A stretch of 64,000 bases of DNA from the IMG/VR virus record IMGVR_UViG_3300033143_002031, positions 1-64,000 of that record; one strand, written 5' to 3'. Shown in pieces: positions 57,305 to 63,757 of the stretch. Within the stretch, counting starts at the first letter, position 1. Each line of letters starts with the position of its first letter. Both the position numbers and the translations under genes were made by a program. The notes below the pieces were generated by a model that was not told the DNA's origin, ran no database searches, and saw nothing but the letters and a program-made list of their open reading frames with translations. The DNA is from a virus.

Positions 57305-57505
57305 ATGGGAGTGGATAAGTGTGAGTGCGGGAAGCGTCTACCGACGCACCTGCTAGGGATCATGAAAAGCTACGAGCACGTGTGCTCCTGCGAGCGCAGA
57401 TACGTGGACCGGGATGGGAAGTTTGCTCGGGACAGGACCGCTCCCAACTCAATCGCTGAGTATGATCGAGCCCACCCTGTGGACGGAGAGGTGGAAAAGG
57501 GATGA
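57305..57505 (+). CDS. Small zinc-binding protein
   Basis: 66 residues. CECGKRLP and CSCERRY give a CxC...CxC zinc site. Charged elsewhere. GGGTAGAGTAG upstream is a weak ribosome site. Coupled to the next gene by ATGA at 57502. Confidence 0.6.
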   Translation: MGVDKCECGKRLPTHLLGIMKSYEHVCSCERRYVDRDGKFARDRTAPNSIAEYDRAHPVDGEVEKG

Positions 57506-57777
57506 GTGTAGGAAAACTTCGCCTAATTCAGTACATACGCGGACACCTCGATGCCGCTATCCACAGGTTGCTCCGACCCTACGTCGGTAGGCTCATGGAG
57601 AAGATGGCTGCCGAGGTGACGTTCGAGGGTGAGTGCGAGGATGACGACCTGCCCGACTGCGACGCTTGTGATCAGCACGGTCACTGCCCCTTCGAGGTCG
57701 GCGAGATGTACCAGGCGCCTCCCGGCTTCATGCTCGTGCGGCCGGGGCCTCCCCCGGACCCGCGCGACATGAACTGA
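57502..57777 (+). CDS. Small acidic Cys-containing protein
   Basis: 91 residues. Basic helix at the N terminus (IQYIRGHLDAAIHRLLRPYV), then acidic CEDDDLPDCDACDQHGHC, which may bind metal, and a Pro-rich end. Unknown function. Confidence 0.6.
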   Translation: MSVGKLRLIQYIRGHLDAAIHRLLRPYVGRLMEKMAAEVTFEGECEDDDLPDCDACDQHGHCPFEVGEMYQAPPGFMLVRPGPPPDPRDMN

Positions 57778-57784
57778 GGGCATC

Positions 57785-58174
57785 ATGGGCGAGCTACTGT
57801 TCCCGGGCATCCTGTACGGCGCACCGCTGGACGAGGAAACTCTCGGCCTCCGCAGCGGCTCGATCCACGTGTGGCGTGAGGCTGACCTCAAGACCACGCA
57901 CGTCTGGTTCGGGCGCCACGAGGGGGAGGATCGGAAGTGCGTCGGCATCGACCTGGCGCGCATCACCCACGAGGTCCCCGTCGAGTCGGAGGAGCCTCCC
58001 GGTGTGGCGATGCTGATCGACTACGGCGAGGGGCGTACCTACTCGGTCGGGAACGACGTCTGCTGGAACAGCCACGAGCGGCTCGTCTACTGCCTCGATC
58101 ACATCCTCCACGAGTGTGCCGACAGCATCTCGGAGTGGATGGACGCCGACCCTGTGGAGCTACCCGAGGACTAG
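57785..58174 (+). CDS. Acidic protein of unknown function
   Basis: 129 residues, ribosome site weak (GAGGGCATC). Beta-rich N-terminal half (SIHVWREADLKTTHVWFGRH) and helical acidic end (LDHILHECADSISEWMDADP). Last gene of the unit. GGAGTTTTCCTCCCCGCC follows the stop, an 18-mer that recurs at 63020. Confidence 0.6.
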   Translation: MGELLFPGILYGAPLDEETLGLRSGSIHVWREADLKTTHVWFGRHEGEDRKCVGIDLARITHEVPVESEEPPGVAMLIDYGEGRTYSVGNDVCWNSHERLVYCLDHILHECADSISEWMDADPVELPED

Positions 58175-58228
58175 GAGTTTTCCTCCCCGCCGGGGCGCCG
58201 CGCCGGTCGATAGGGCCATTTCCGCTTA

Positions 58229-58329
58229 CCCACACTTCCCCACATATCGACACCGACTGCAACGTTTGCTCTTGACTCTCGCCGTGTCCTATGCGATGCT
58301 GGGTACATGGTCGCGGATGGGTTCCGCGA
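58229..58329 (+). promoter_or_regulatory. Box, promoter and leader hairpin for 58342
   Basis: Variant box (ACCCACACTTCCCCAC ... ATCGACAC, 58229-58253), GTTTGCTC, TTGACT (58272-58277), 17-bp spacer, GATGCT, hairpin TCGCGG-ATGGGTT-CCGCGA (58311-58329), AAGGAGGG. Confidence 0.85.
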
Positions 58330-58341
58330 AGGAGGGATGAG

Positions 58342-58599
58342 ATGAAGACGAAATACCACAACGGTGTGACCTTGAAGCTAACGACGACCGAGTGTGAGGT
58401 TGTGGACCCGAGCGCGAGAATCTGGATCATCGTTGCGACGATCGAGGGGTCCAGAGAAGTGACGTTCGGCCCGTACACCCGCCCCCAGGCGATACGCGGG
58501 TTGAACGCGCTCGCCCCCGCGTTCGGTGCGATCGAGCAGGCGTTCGCGGATGTGTGTCTCGCGATCGATACCTTCAGCCTCAACGACCTCGGGTCGTAG
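58342..58599 (+). CDS. Small protein of unknown function
   Basis: 85 residues from ATG 58342. Beta-rich N terminus (NGVTLKLTTTECEVVD), IWIIVATIEGSREVTFGPYT, then a helix. Its own hairpin-leader promoter makes it a single-gene unit. The fold resembles small phage single-strand-binding-like or regulatory proteins only vaguely. Confidence 0.6.
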   Translation: MKTKYHNGVTLKLTTTECEVVDPSARIWIIVATIEGSREVTFGPYTRPQAIRGLNALAPAFGAIEQAFADVCLAIDTFSLNDLGS

Positions 58600-58642
58600 G
58601 GGAGTAGAGGCCGGCAATCTTCACCGGCAGTGACGTTTGCTC

Positions 58643-58698
58643 TTGACACGCTCCCTGCTCCGTGGTAGGGTGAGAATAGATGGCGGATGACTTCCGCC
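58643..58698 (+). promoter_or_regulatory. Promoter and leader hairpin for 58712
   Basis: GTTTGCTC, TTGACA (58643-58648), 17-bp spacer, TAGGGT (58666-58671), hairpin GGCGG-ATGACTT-CCGCC (58682-58698, same stem as at 50679), AGGAAGG. No box. Confidence 0.85.
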
Positions 58699-58711
58699 AG
58701 GAAGGATCGAG

Positions 58712-58918
58712 ATGCCCTACGGATACGACGACTTCGACGACGGCGCGGGCTTCGCTGACCCCGGCGGCCGGAGCGCCTTGCGCGCGGCCACCCGCAACAA
58801 CCCCCGCGACCGGACCTGCCCGACCTGCGGGACCCCCAACGTGCTCACCCGCATCGACGCGGCACGGGGCTACCAGTGCGACCGCTGCGCGGACCGCGAC
58901 GAGATGGGAGGCTACTAG
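58712..58918 (+). CDS. Small zinc-ribbon protein
   Basis: 68 residues. CPTCGTPNVL and CDRCADRDE form a CxxC...CxxC zinc ribbon, preceded by a polar, acidic segment. Likely nucleic-acid or protein binding. Adjacent to the next gene (three bases). Confidence 0.7.
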   Translation: MPYGYDDFDDGAGFADPGGRSALRAATRNNPRDRTCPTCGTPNVLTRIDAARGYQCDRCADRDEMGGY

Positions 58919-58921
58919 GCC

Positions 58922-59134
58922 ATGATCGTCGCGAACCAGAACTTCACCGAGGCGCAGTCGTCCCTGCTCCGCTCGATGGTCTTCGCACCTTCCCAGTGGC
59001 GCTGCCCCCTCGTGAGCGACGAGGACCTGACGGACGACCTCGCCTGGCTCGCCGAGCGAGGGTACATCGTGGCGAGCGACTGGGACTGGCTCCCGACCCG
59101 TCTTGGGGCTCGTCTCGTGTGGTCGGTGGACTAG
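58922..59134 (+). CDS. Small helical protein
   Basis: 70 residues. NFTEAQSSLLRSMVFAPSQW followed by DEDLTDDLAWLAERGYIVAS, resembling a winged-helix core without strong DNA-binding charge. Coupled to the zinc ribbon. TTACAATCTTC follows the stop. Confidence 0.55.
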   Translation: MIVANQNFTEAQSSLLRSMVFAPSQWRCPLVSDEDLTDDLAWLAERGYIVASDWDWLPTRLGARLVWSVD

Positions 59135-59168
59135 GGGGTTACAATCTTCTCGTGTGGAGGGAGCCAAG

Positions 59169-59423
59169 ATGCGTATCTGTGCGAGTTCGGGGGAGTTCAT
59201 CCCGTCTGGGGGTAGCGTGCGTTGCACCTGCGGACGCCTTTGGACAAACCACGACAAGTCGGGCGAGCCTCAGTTCGTTGTGCCCCTGCACACGAGCCAG
59301 AGGGCGGTGACTGCGGCGAAGATCCGCAAGGAACTGGACATCTATTTCGATGCGTCCGTGAGCCGGAAGCGGGTTCGCGAGACGGCTCGTCGGGACAGCG
59401 AGCGGAAGTGGGCACGACGGTAG
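59169..59423 (+). CDS. Small basic protein with Cys pair
   Basis: 84 residues from ATG 59169. CTCGRLWTNHD may be part of a zinc site with an earlier Cys (RICASS). The C terminus is a very basic helix (KRVRETARRDSERKWARR). DNA or RNA binding possible. Confidence 0.55.
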   Translation: MRICASSGEFIPSGGSVRCTCGRLWTNHDKSGEPQFVVPLHTSQRAVTAAKIRKELDIYFDASVSRKRVRETARRDSERKWARR

Positions 59424-59464
59424 CATTGGACGCGCTCTGAGCGCACCGGCTCGGAGCTACCAGG

Positions 59465-59482
59465 AGTCTCAGGTCTGAGACT
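59465..59482 (+). promoter_or_regulatory. Hairpin before the non-AUG gene
   Basis: Perfect 8-bp inverted repeat AGTCTCAG-GT-CTGAGACT, immediately followed by AGGAGG (59483-59488), the ribosome site of the gene at 59497. It could occlude that site. Confidence 0.6.
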
Positions 59483-59496
59483 AGGAGGATGAAATT

Positions 59497-60213
59497 ATCT
59501 GGGTATTCACGCCGATCGGCTTCTTCTCAGCCACGCTCACGAACAAGAGCTACAACGAACTGCCCCCCGAGATGCAGACTGGCCACATCATGGTCCGTGC
59601 CCGCGTGTACGATGACCTCGTGCGGCTCGTCGCCGAGCACCAGACGCGCGGGTTCGGGAGTGAGCCCGAAATCTTCGCTCTCAAGGGGCACGACTACCCG
59701 TACCGGATCGTCATCCCGCAGGTGGAGTGGATCGCTCTCGCGGCTCGCCTCGCCGAGATGGTCGACTACTCGAACTTCAAAAATGCCGTGACTGACAAGG
59801 CGGCGACTCGAATCGAGGGTGACGCGCGGCACGACCTCTACATGAAGATCTGGGGGGTCATGCACGGGGCCGAGGACTGGCTCAAGAGGCGCGTGTCGGA
59901 CCTCCGGCGCCCCCGGCCCAGGCAGGGCGGCCTGGGCTTCTGGCAGAGCCCTGGGCTCTACCACGGCGATCCTCGCAGCGACGCGGAGATGCGGGCCAAC
60001 TATGAGCCTGCGCGTGGCTGGGAGGCGTGGCTGTCGGACGAAGAGCGCGAGGCGATCGAGTGCGAGCCCCCGCTGGTCGACGGGGAGGACATCACCTTCG
60101 ACGAGGACGAGGACCCGTTCGACCTCGTGATCGACGACCCGACGCCCGATGACATCGCCCGGTTCGAGTTGGCTCTGATGCGGTCGGACCAGCGCCGAGG
60201 AAGGGGCCGGTAA
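59497..60213 (+). CDS. Conserved phage protein (WVFTPIGFFSA family), apparent AUC/AUU start
   Basis: 238 residues if started at ATC 59497. The N terminus WVFTPIGFFSA and later YDDLVRLVAEHQTRG, GHDYPYRIVIPQVEW and MVDYSNFKNAV match a conserved phage family whose members begin Met-Trp-Val-Phe-Thr. In frame there is no ATG, GTG or TTG before 59572, which would drop the conserved part. AGGAGG sits eight bases before ATC (five before ATT 59494). An ATG at 59489 is in another frame. Hence a non-AUG start, or an indel in the sequence. The C terminus is acidic and poorly conserved. Function of the family is unknown. Confidence 0.65.
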   Translation: MWVFTPIGFFSATLTNKSYNELPPEMQTGHIMVRARVYDDLVRLVAEHQTRGFGSEPEIFALKGHDYPYRIVIPQVEWIALAARLAEMVDYSNFKNAVTDKAATRIEGDARHDLYMKIWGVMHGAEDWLKRRVSDLRRPRPRQGGLGFWQSPGLYHGDPRSDAEMRANYEPARGWEAWLSDEEREAIECEPPLVDGEDITFDEDEDPFDLVIDDPTPDDIARFELALMRSDQRRGRGR

Positions 60214-60219
60214 TCTCCC

Positions 60220-60519
60220 ATGTTCGATCTCGACTTCAGTGAAGAGTTCTTCATGGGCGAGGGTTACGACTACTGCGCCCTACCCGAGCCCAGCGAGACG
60301 CCGACGTCCGTCCTCCAAGCCTTCGTGTCCATGCACCCGGACGACTGGGTGACCTACTGCCGCGACGTCGTGGACGTGATGCCAGGCACCGAGGCCGCGC
60401 TACCCACAGCCATGCGGCACGTCCGCAAGGTCAACTCGTGCACGACCCTGACGCCCCCTGTCGAGGTCTGCGCGGGCGGCGGCTACGTCCTGCTCGTCTA
60501 CCCGAGCGAATCCAACTAG
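60220..60519 (+). CDS. Small acidic protein
   Basis: 99 residues; ATG 60220 lies six bases after the previous stop without a clear ribosome site. Acidic N terminus (DLDFSEEFFMGEGYDYCALP). Not recognised. Last gene before the lysis genes. Confidence 0.55.
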   Translation: MFDLDFSEEFFMGEGYDYCALPEPSETPTSVLQAFVSMHPDDWVTYCRDVVDVMPGTEAALPTAMRHVRKVNSCTTLTPPVEVCAGGGYVLLVYPSESN

Positions 60520-60616
60520 AGCCCCCGCCGAGCCTACTTCCAACCCCGCGCGATCTGGTGCGTTGTCCATGAAAACTCACCCGTGGTACGCTGGCTGCCT
60601 CATGAGGGAGGAAACG

Positions 60617-61159
60617 ATGAAGAAGCTACTCGTCTTGGCGGCGTTTGCGGCCATCGTCCTGGTCCCGTCTCTGGTGCTGGGACAGCCGTGCCCGCCGGTC
60701 GATATCAACCTGTCGGTGGCCGACCAGGCGCAGGAGTGGTGGATGGTGCTCCTGGACTTCCTGGTCCAGTTGTCCGCGCCGCTCGTCACGATGATCCTTG
60801 GTGTCCTTGGCACCTGGATGGTCCGAAAACTCGGTAAGAAGTGGGACGTGGAGAAGCAGCAAGCGGCGATCACCCTGACCAACAACATGGTGGCGGCCGG
60901 CGTCTCCTTTGCGGAGGAGCAGGCCCGGAAGGCGCTTCGCTCGGACAAGGTGAAGACAGAGGGAGCCGACAAGATGCAGGCCGCTGTCGATTTCGTGATG
61001 CAGCAGTTGGACTCGTCGGGACTGCCAGGCATCGCCGAGGCTGAACTGGAAGACCTGATCGAGTCGCGGCTCCACCAAGAGCGATCGAAGCCGGACGGGA
61101 TCATCCCGAATGATCCGGCAGGGCCTCTCGATCCTGAGCCCCCACCCGTCGCTGCCTGA
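60617..61159 (+). CDS. Holin-like protein (LL-H type) with signal peptide
   Basis: 180 residues from ATG 60617 after GAGGGAGGAAACG; ATG 60602 is an alternative. N-terminal hydrophobic segment (LLVLAAFAAIVLVPSLVLGQ) and a second one (LLDFLVQLSAPLVTMILGVL), then a charged amphipathic tail with AEAELEDLIESRLHQ, as in LL-H-type holins. It would form lesions that release the endolysin or trigger lysis. Two genes before the amidase, which supports it. Confidence 0.65.
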   Translation: MKKLLVLAAFAAIVLVPSLVLGQPCPPVDINLSVADQAQEWWMVLLDFLVQLSAPLVTMILGVLGTWMVRKLGKKWDVEKQQAAITLTNNMVAAGVSFAEEQARKALRSDKVKTEGADKMQAAVDFVMQQLDSSGLPGIAEAELEDLIESRLHQERSKPDGIIPNDPAGPLDPEPPPVAA

Positions 61160-61189
61160 CTATCGCGCCCTACCACATAACGATTGCTC

Positions 61190-61219
61190 TTGACACATCG
61201 GCAAACTCCTGCCTATCCT
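61190..61219 (+). promoter_or_regulatory. Promoter of the tmRNA gene
   Basis: TTGCTCTTGACA (TTGACA 61190-61195), 18-bp spacer containing GGCAAACTCC, TATCCT (61214-61219). It lies 60 bases before the mature 5' end of the tmRNA. Confidence 0.75.
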
Positions 61220-61278
61220 GATGGTTCACGGCTGGGGCGATTCTCTGCGGTCAATCAGGGGTACGCTGCCAGCCACAC

Positions 61279-61687
61279 GGGCTGGAAATGGCTTCGACAG
61301 GTACACGGAAGATCGAGGGAGCGTGCCGGGGATGATCGTCGCCCGTAAAAACGCGGTCGAACAGCAATTGCCAACAGCGATAGCTACCCGGAGGTTCGCG
61401 CAGCAGCGTGACCTCTCGTCCTGCCGGGGCTCTGCTCACGGCTTCGGGTCAGGGCGTCATTCAGTGGGCTGGTCTGTGAAACGGCGTCTCCGAAGAACGC
61501 CGGGGGTCCTGCACTGGTCAGGCGTCAGCCCCCACGGACGAGATAGGACGCGCGATCTAGCCCCTCCCAGTCCGGGTCTAACCAGGGAGTGGTGAAGTGG
61601 TGGGCATACCCCACCAGGCTCGGCTTGTGCACGGAGAGCCCCCGAACTGAAGGTGCGTGGACTCGGGTTCGATTCCCGACCAGTCCA
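61279..61687 (+). ncRNA. ssrA: tmRNA (transfer-messenger RNA)
   Basis: 409 bases. The 5' end GGGCTGG pairs with CCAGTCC (61680-61686), with a G-U at the third pair, the alanine identity element. The 5' core AAATGGCTTCGACAGG is the conserved tmRNA start. The T arm is TCGGG-TTCGATT-CCCGA, discriminator A, no CCA encoded. The tag frame GCC-AAC to GCG-TGA (61370-61411) gives ANSDSYPEVRAAA, beginning AN and ending in a small hydrophobic degron like bacterial tags. tmRNA with SmpB frees stalled ribosomes and tags the product for proteolysis. No smpB in the window. Confidence 0.9.
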
Positions 61688-61689
61688 AA

Positions 61690-61739
61690 GGTGTTGGCAA
61701 CACCGTTGCTCCACCCCTCGGCTAGCCACTGAGGGGTGG
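61690..61739 (+). other. Two hairpins after the tmRNA
   Basis: GGTGTT-GGC-AACACC (61690-61704) and CCACCCCTC / GAGGGGTGG around an 11-base loop (61711-61739). No T-run follows, so these are more likely 3' processing or stability structures than an intrinsic terminator. GCAAACTCC follows at 61742. Confidence 0.55.
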
Positions 61740-61763
61740 GGCGCAAACTCCTAGAGGGGGTAC

Positions 61764-62552
61764 ATGGCACTGATCATCCGAGGCACCGAGGTCGAGGTTC
61801 CCAACCTGGCCATCCGATCCTGGCACGACGACCCGAAGCTGAAGCTCGACGGTGAGGACTACCGCGCACGACCTGATACGTGGGTGCGCGGGATCATCCT
61901 TCACACGACGATGGGCATTCCTGGCGGCCGGATCAAGACGCCGCAGGACATCCAACCCGGGCTCGGCCCTGACACCGGGAGAGACGAGCGCATGGCGCAG
62001 ATGTGGTCGGCGGACGATCGGCGCGCGGGCGCGCATATCGCTGTGGACCACGACGCCTCGATCTGTTGCTTCGCGGACCTTCAGGAGCACATGCCCTTCC
62101 ATGCCGGCAACGTCAATGCGGTGACGATCGGCATCGAGATGTACCAAAACTCCAAGGGGCGCCTATACCAGGGCCAGTTGGAGGCCGTGGTGAGGCTCGT
62201 GCACTTCCTCACCAAGACGTTCTCGATCCAGCGGCAGTTGCACCACCCCTACGGGCGCCAAGCCTTGAAGCGCGGCTTGAGGCGTGGCACCGACATGGTA
62301 GGGGTCTTTGGCCACCGCGACGTGAGCAACAACCGAGGCGAAGGTGACCCCGGCAACCCGATCATGAGTTTGCTCATGGACGCCGGCTACGAGGCGTTCA
62401 ACTTCGCTCACAACGAGGACAAGGACGTCTGGGCCACGCGGCAAGAGAACCTCGGTCTTCTGCCCGATGGCGTGCCCGGTCCGAAGACGGCGGGCGCCCT
62501 TCTGACGAGGGGACGCCCTCACGGTCTCTGGGTCAACAGGCCCGGCGACTGA
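61764..62552 (+). CDS. N-acetylmuramoyl-L-alanine amidase endolysin
   Basis: 262 residues. Amidase_2 motifs: IILHTTMG (His47), AHIAVDHDASICCFADLQEH, VTIGIEMY, and FGHRDVSNN (His184) with GDPGNP, whose His and Asp ligands would hold zinc. The C terminus has NLGLLPDGVPGPKTAGAL, a short peptidoglycan-binding repeat. It cuts the amide between muramic acid and the stem peptide. It is close behind the holin gene, with the tmRNA gene between them. No signal peptide, so release depends on the holin. Confidence 0.85.
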   Translation: MALIIRGTEVEVPNLAIRSWHDDPKLKLDGEDYRARPDTWVRGIILHTTMGIPGGRIKTPQDIQPGLGPDTGRDERMAQMWSADDRRAGAHIAVDHDASICCFADLQEHMPFHAGNVNAVTIGIEMYQNSKGRLYQGQLEAVVRLVHFLTKTFSIQRQLHHPYGRQALKRGLRRGTDMVGVFGHRDVSNNRGEGDPGNPIMSLLMDAGYEAFNFAHNEDKDVWATRQENLGLLPDGVPGPKTAGALLTRGRPHGLWVNRPGD

Positions 62553-62890
62553 TGAGCGATCAACTCAGCCTAGACACGGGGCCGAACCCCTACGCGACCT
62601 TCGAGGGCAAGACCTACCTGAAGGCCGTCATCATAGCGTCGGCAAACTCCGCCTTGGCGAGGAAGGAGTGGCTCATCTTGCCGCCCGGCGTGATCTTCGA
62701 GCCTGTGAATTCGCCGTGGCCGTGGCGTTCCGTGAAGCCGCTTCCATTCAAGGGTCGGTTCCTGGCAGAGCCGGTCGAGACCCGTGACGACATGAGCCGC
62801 CTTCACGCGCTGGCACACGCCGTCAAGTGCGTTGTGGATGTACCTGACGACTGCCCGCCGATCGGGCGATGGGAGAGAGCCGATGTGTAG
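62552..62890 (+). CDS. Small protein downstream of the amidase
   Basis: 112 residues, start overlapping the amidase stop. Contains KTYLKAVIIASANSALARKE and a Trp/Pro-rich middle. GGCAAACTCCGCC lies within the coding part. Not recognised; may be a lysis accessory by position. Confidence 0.55.
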   Translation: MSDQLSLDTGPNPYATFEGKTYLKAVIIASANSALARKEWLILPPGVIFEPVNSPWPWRSVKPLPFKGRFLAEPVETRDDMSRLHALAHAVKCVVDVPDDCPPIGRWERADV

Positions 62891-63089
62891 CCTCTGTGGG
62901 GACCCTCGACACGCCGACATGCGCTGCCCGTGCTTTGGGTACTCAGGCGGGGAGTACAGTCCGCCGGCCGAGGCGCAGCACGGCGCCGAGTCGAAGCCCC
63001 AACAGGAGTCCAAGAGCAGGGAGTTTTCCTCCCCGCCAGCCGCGCCGCGCCGACCCTCCGCCAGTCCTCCGGACCCCCAGCACTCATAG
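62883..63089 (+). CDS. Small Cys-rich, Pro/Ser-rich protein
   Basis: 68 residues from ATG 62883, overlapping the previous gene. CSLCGDPRHADMRCPC is a likely zinc site. The rest is low complexity. GGAGTTTTCCTCCCCGCC lies in its coding part (63020). Confidence 0.5.
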   Translation: MCSLCGDPRHADMRCPCFGYSGGEYSPPAEAQHGAESKPQQESKSREFSSPPAAPRRPSASPPDPQHS

Positions 63090-63096
63090 CCCCCGC

Positions 63097-63207
63097 ACCC
63101 ACACTGACCTGCCAATCGACACACCTCCGATCTTTTTTCACGTTTGCTCTTGACACGAGCCCTCCCCTCGCGTAGGCTGTAAGTGAGGTCGGGGATGAGT
63201 TCCCCGA
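63097..63207 (+). promoter_or_regulatory. Box, promoter and leader hairpin for 63219
   Basis: Variant box (ACCCACACTGACCTGC ... ATCGACAC, 63097-63122), GTTTGCTC, TTGACA (63150-63155), 17-bp spacer, TAGGCT (63173-63178), hairpin TCGGGG-ATGAGTT-CCCCGA (63189-63207), AAGGAGG. Confidence 0.85.
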
Positions 63208-63218
63208 AGGAGGACAGG

Positions 63219-63539
63219 ATGCCCGGAACCAAGATCGCTACCGTCTACCACGCCGACACCGACGCTGTTCGCGCCCGGGGCGGGAGCGCCTTCGACTGCG
63301 AGGCCAACTGGCCCGAGGAGTACAACGTCGTGGCGCGCGTCGAGACCGGCGACCTCGGAACGGTCTTCGAGAAGACCAACCACATCGACCACGAGTGGTG
63401 GGACAACGACGGCGTGGAGCGCATCGGCCCCCCGACTCGCTCGACCTCGGTCGGGGACGTGGTGGTCCTGGACGGCGTAGCTCACCGCTGCGAGCCCTGC
63501 GGCTGGTCTGTGATCGGCCCTTTCGAGGTGGCTGCGTGA
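63219..63539 (+). CDS. Small protein of unknown function
   Basis: 106 residues from ATG 63219. N-terminal TKIATVYHADTDAVRARGGS, acidic middle with HEWWDNDG, then GDVVVLDGVAHRCEPCGWSV containing CxxC. First gene of a hairpin-leader unit and coupled to the next by GTGA. Not recognised. Confidence 0.65.
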   Translation: MPGTKIATVYHADTDAVRARGGSAFDCEANWPEEYNVVARVETGDLGTVFEKTNHIDHEWWDNDGVERIGPPTRSTSVGDVVVLDGVAHRCEPCGWSVIGPFEVAA

Positions 63540-63757
63540 CCCCGAAGCTGACGACAGAGGCCGTCTGCGCGGCTCTCCGGAAGCGCGGCGGGTCTGCCAG
63601 GCATAAGGTATTGGCCCGAGACCTCAAGTGCTCCTATGAGAGCCTGACGGCTTGGTTCGAGGACGAGAGCGGGTGCGAGGTCGAAGCTCGCTTGGTGCGA
63701 GGGAAGCACACGAGCCAGGTCGAGTTCCGACTGAGTGGGGAGAAGAAATCTTCATGA
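63536..63757 (+). CDS. Small winged-helix-like protein
   Basis: 73 residues from GTG 63536, overlapping the previous stop. Helix-turn-helix-like ALRKRGGSARHKVLARDLKC then SYESLTAWFEDESGCEVEAR and a basic wing (VRGKHTSQVEFRL). Likely DNA binding. GAAATCTTCATGA closes the gene. Confidence 0.55.
   Translation: MTPKLTTEAVCAALRKRGGSARHKVLARDLKCSYESLTAWFEDESGCEVEARLVRGKHTSQVEFRLSGEKKSS

Noticed and set aside
59489-59791. ATG 59489 as start of a 100-residue protein
   Set aside because: Its product is Arg/Ser-rich low-complexity sequence, while the overlapping frame encodes the conserved WVFTPIGFF family.
61221-61595. 124-residue + frame, and the - frames at 61457-61770
   Set aside because: They lie across the tmRNA gene, whose structure explains the sequence.
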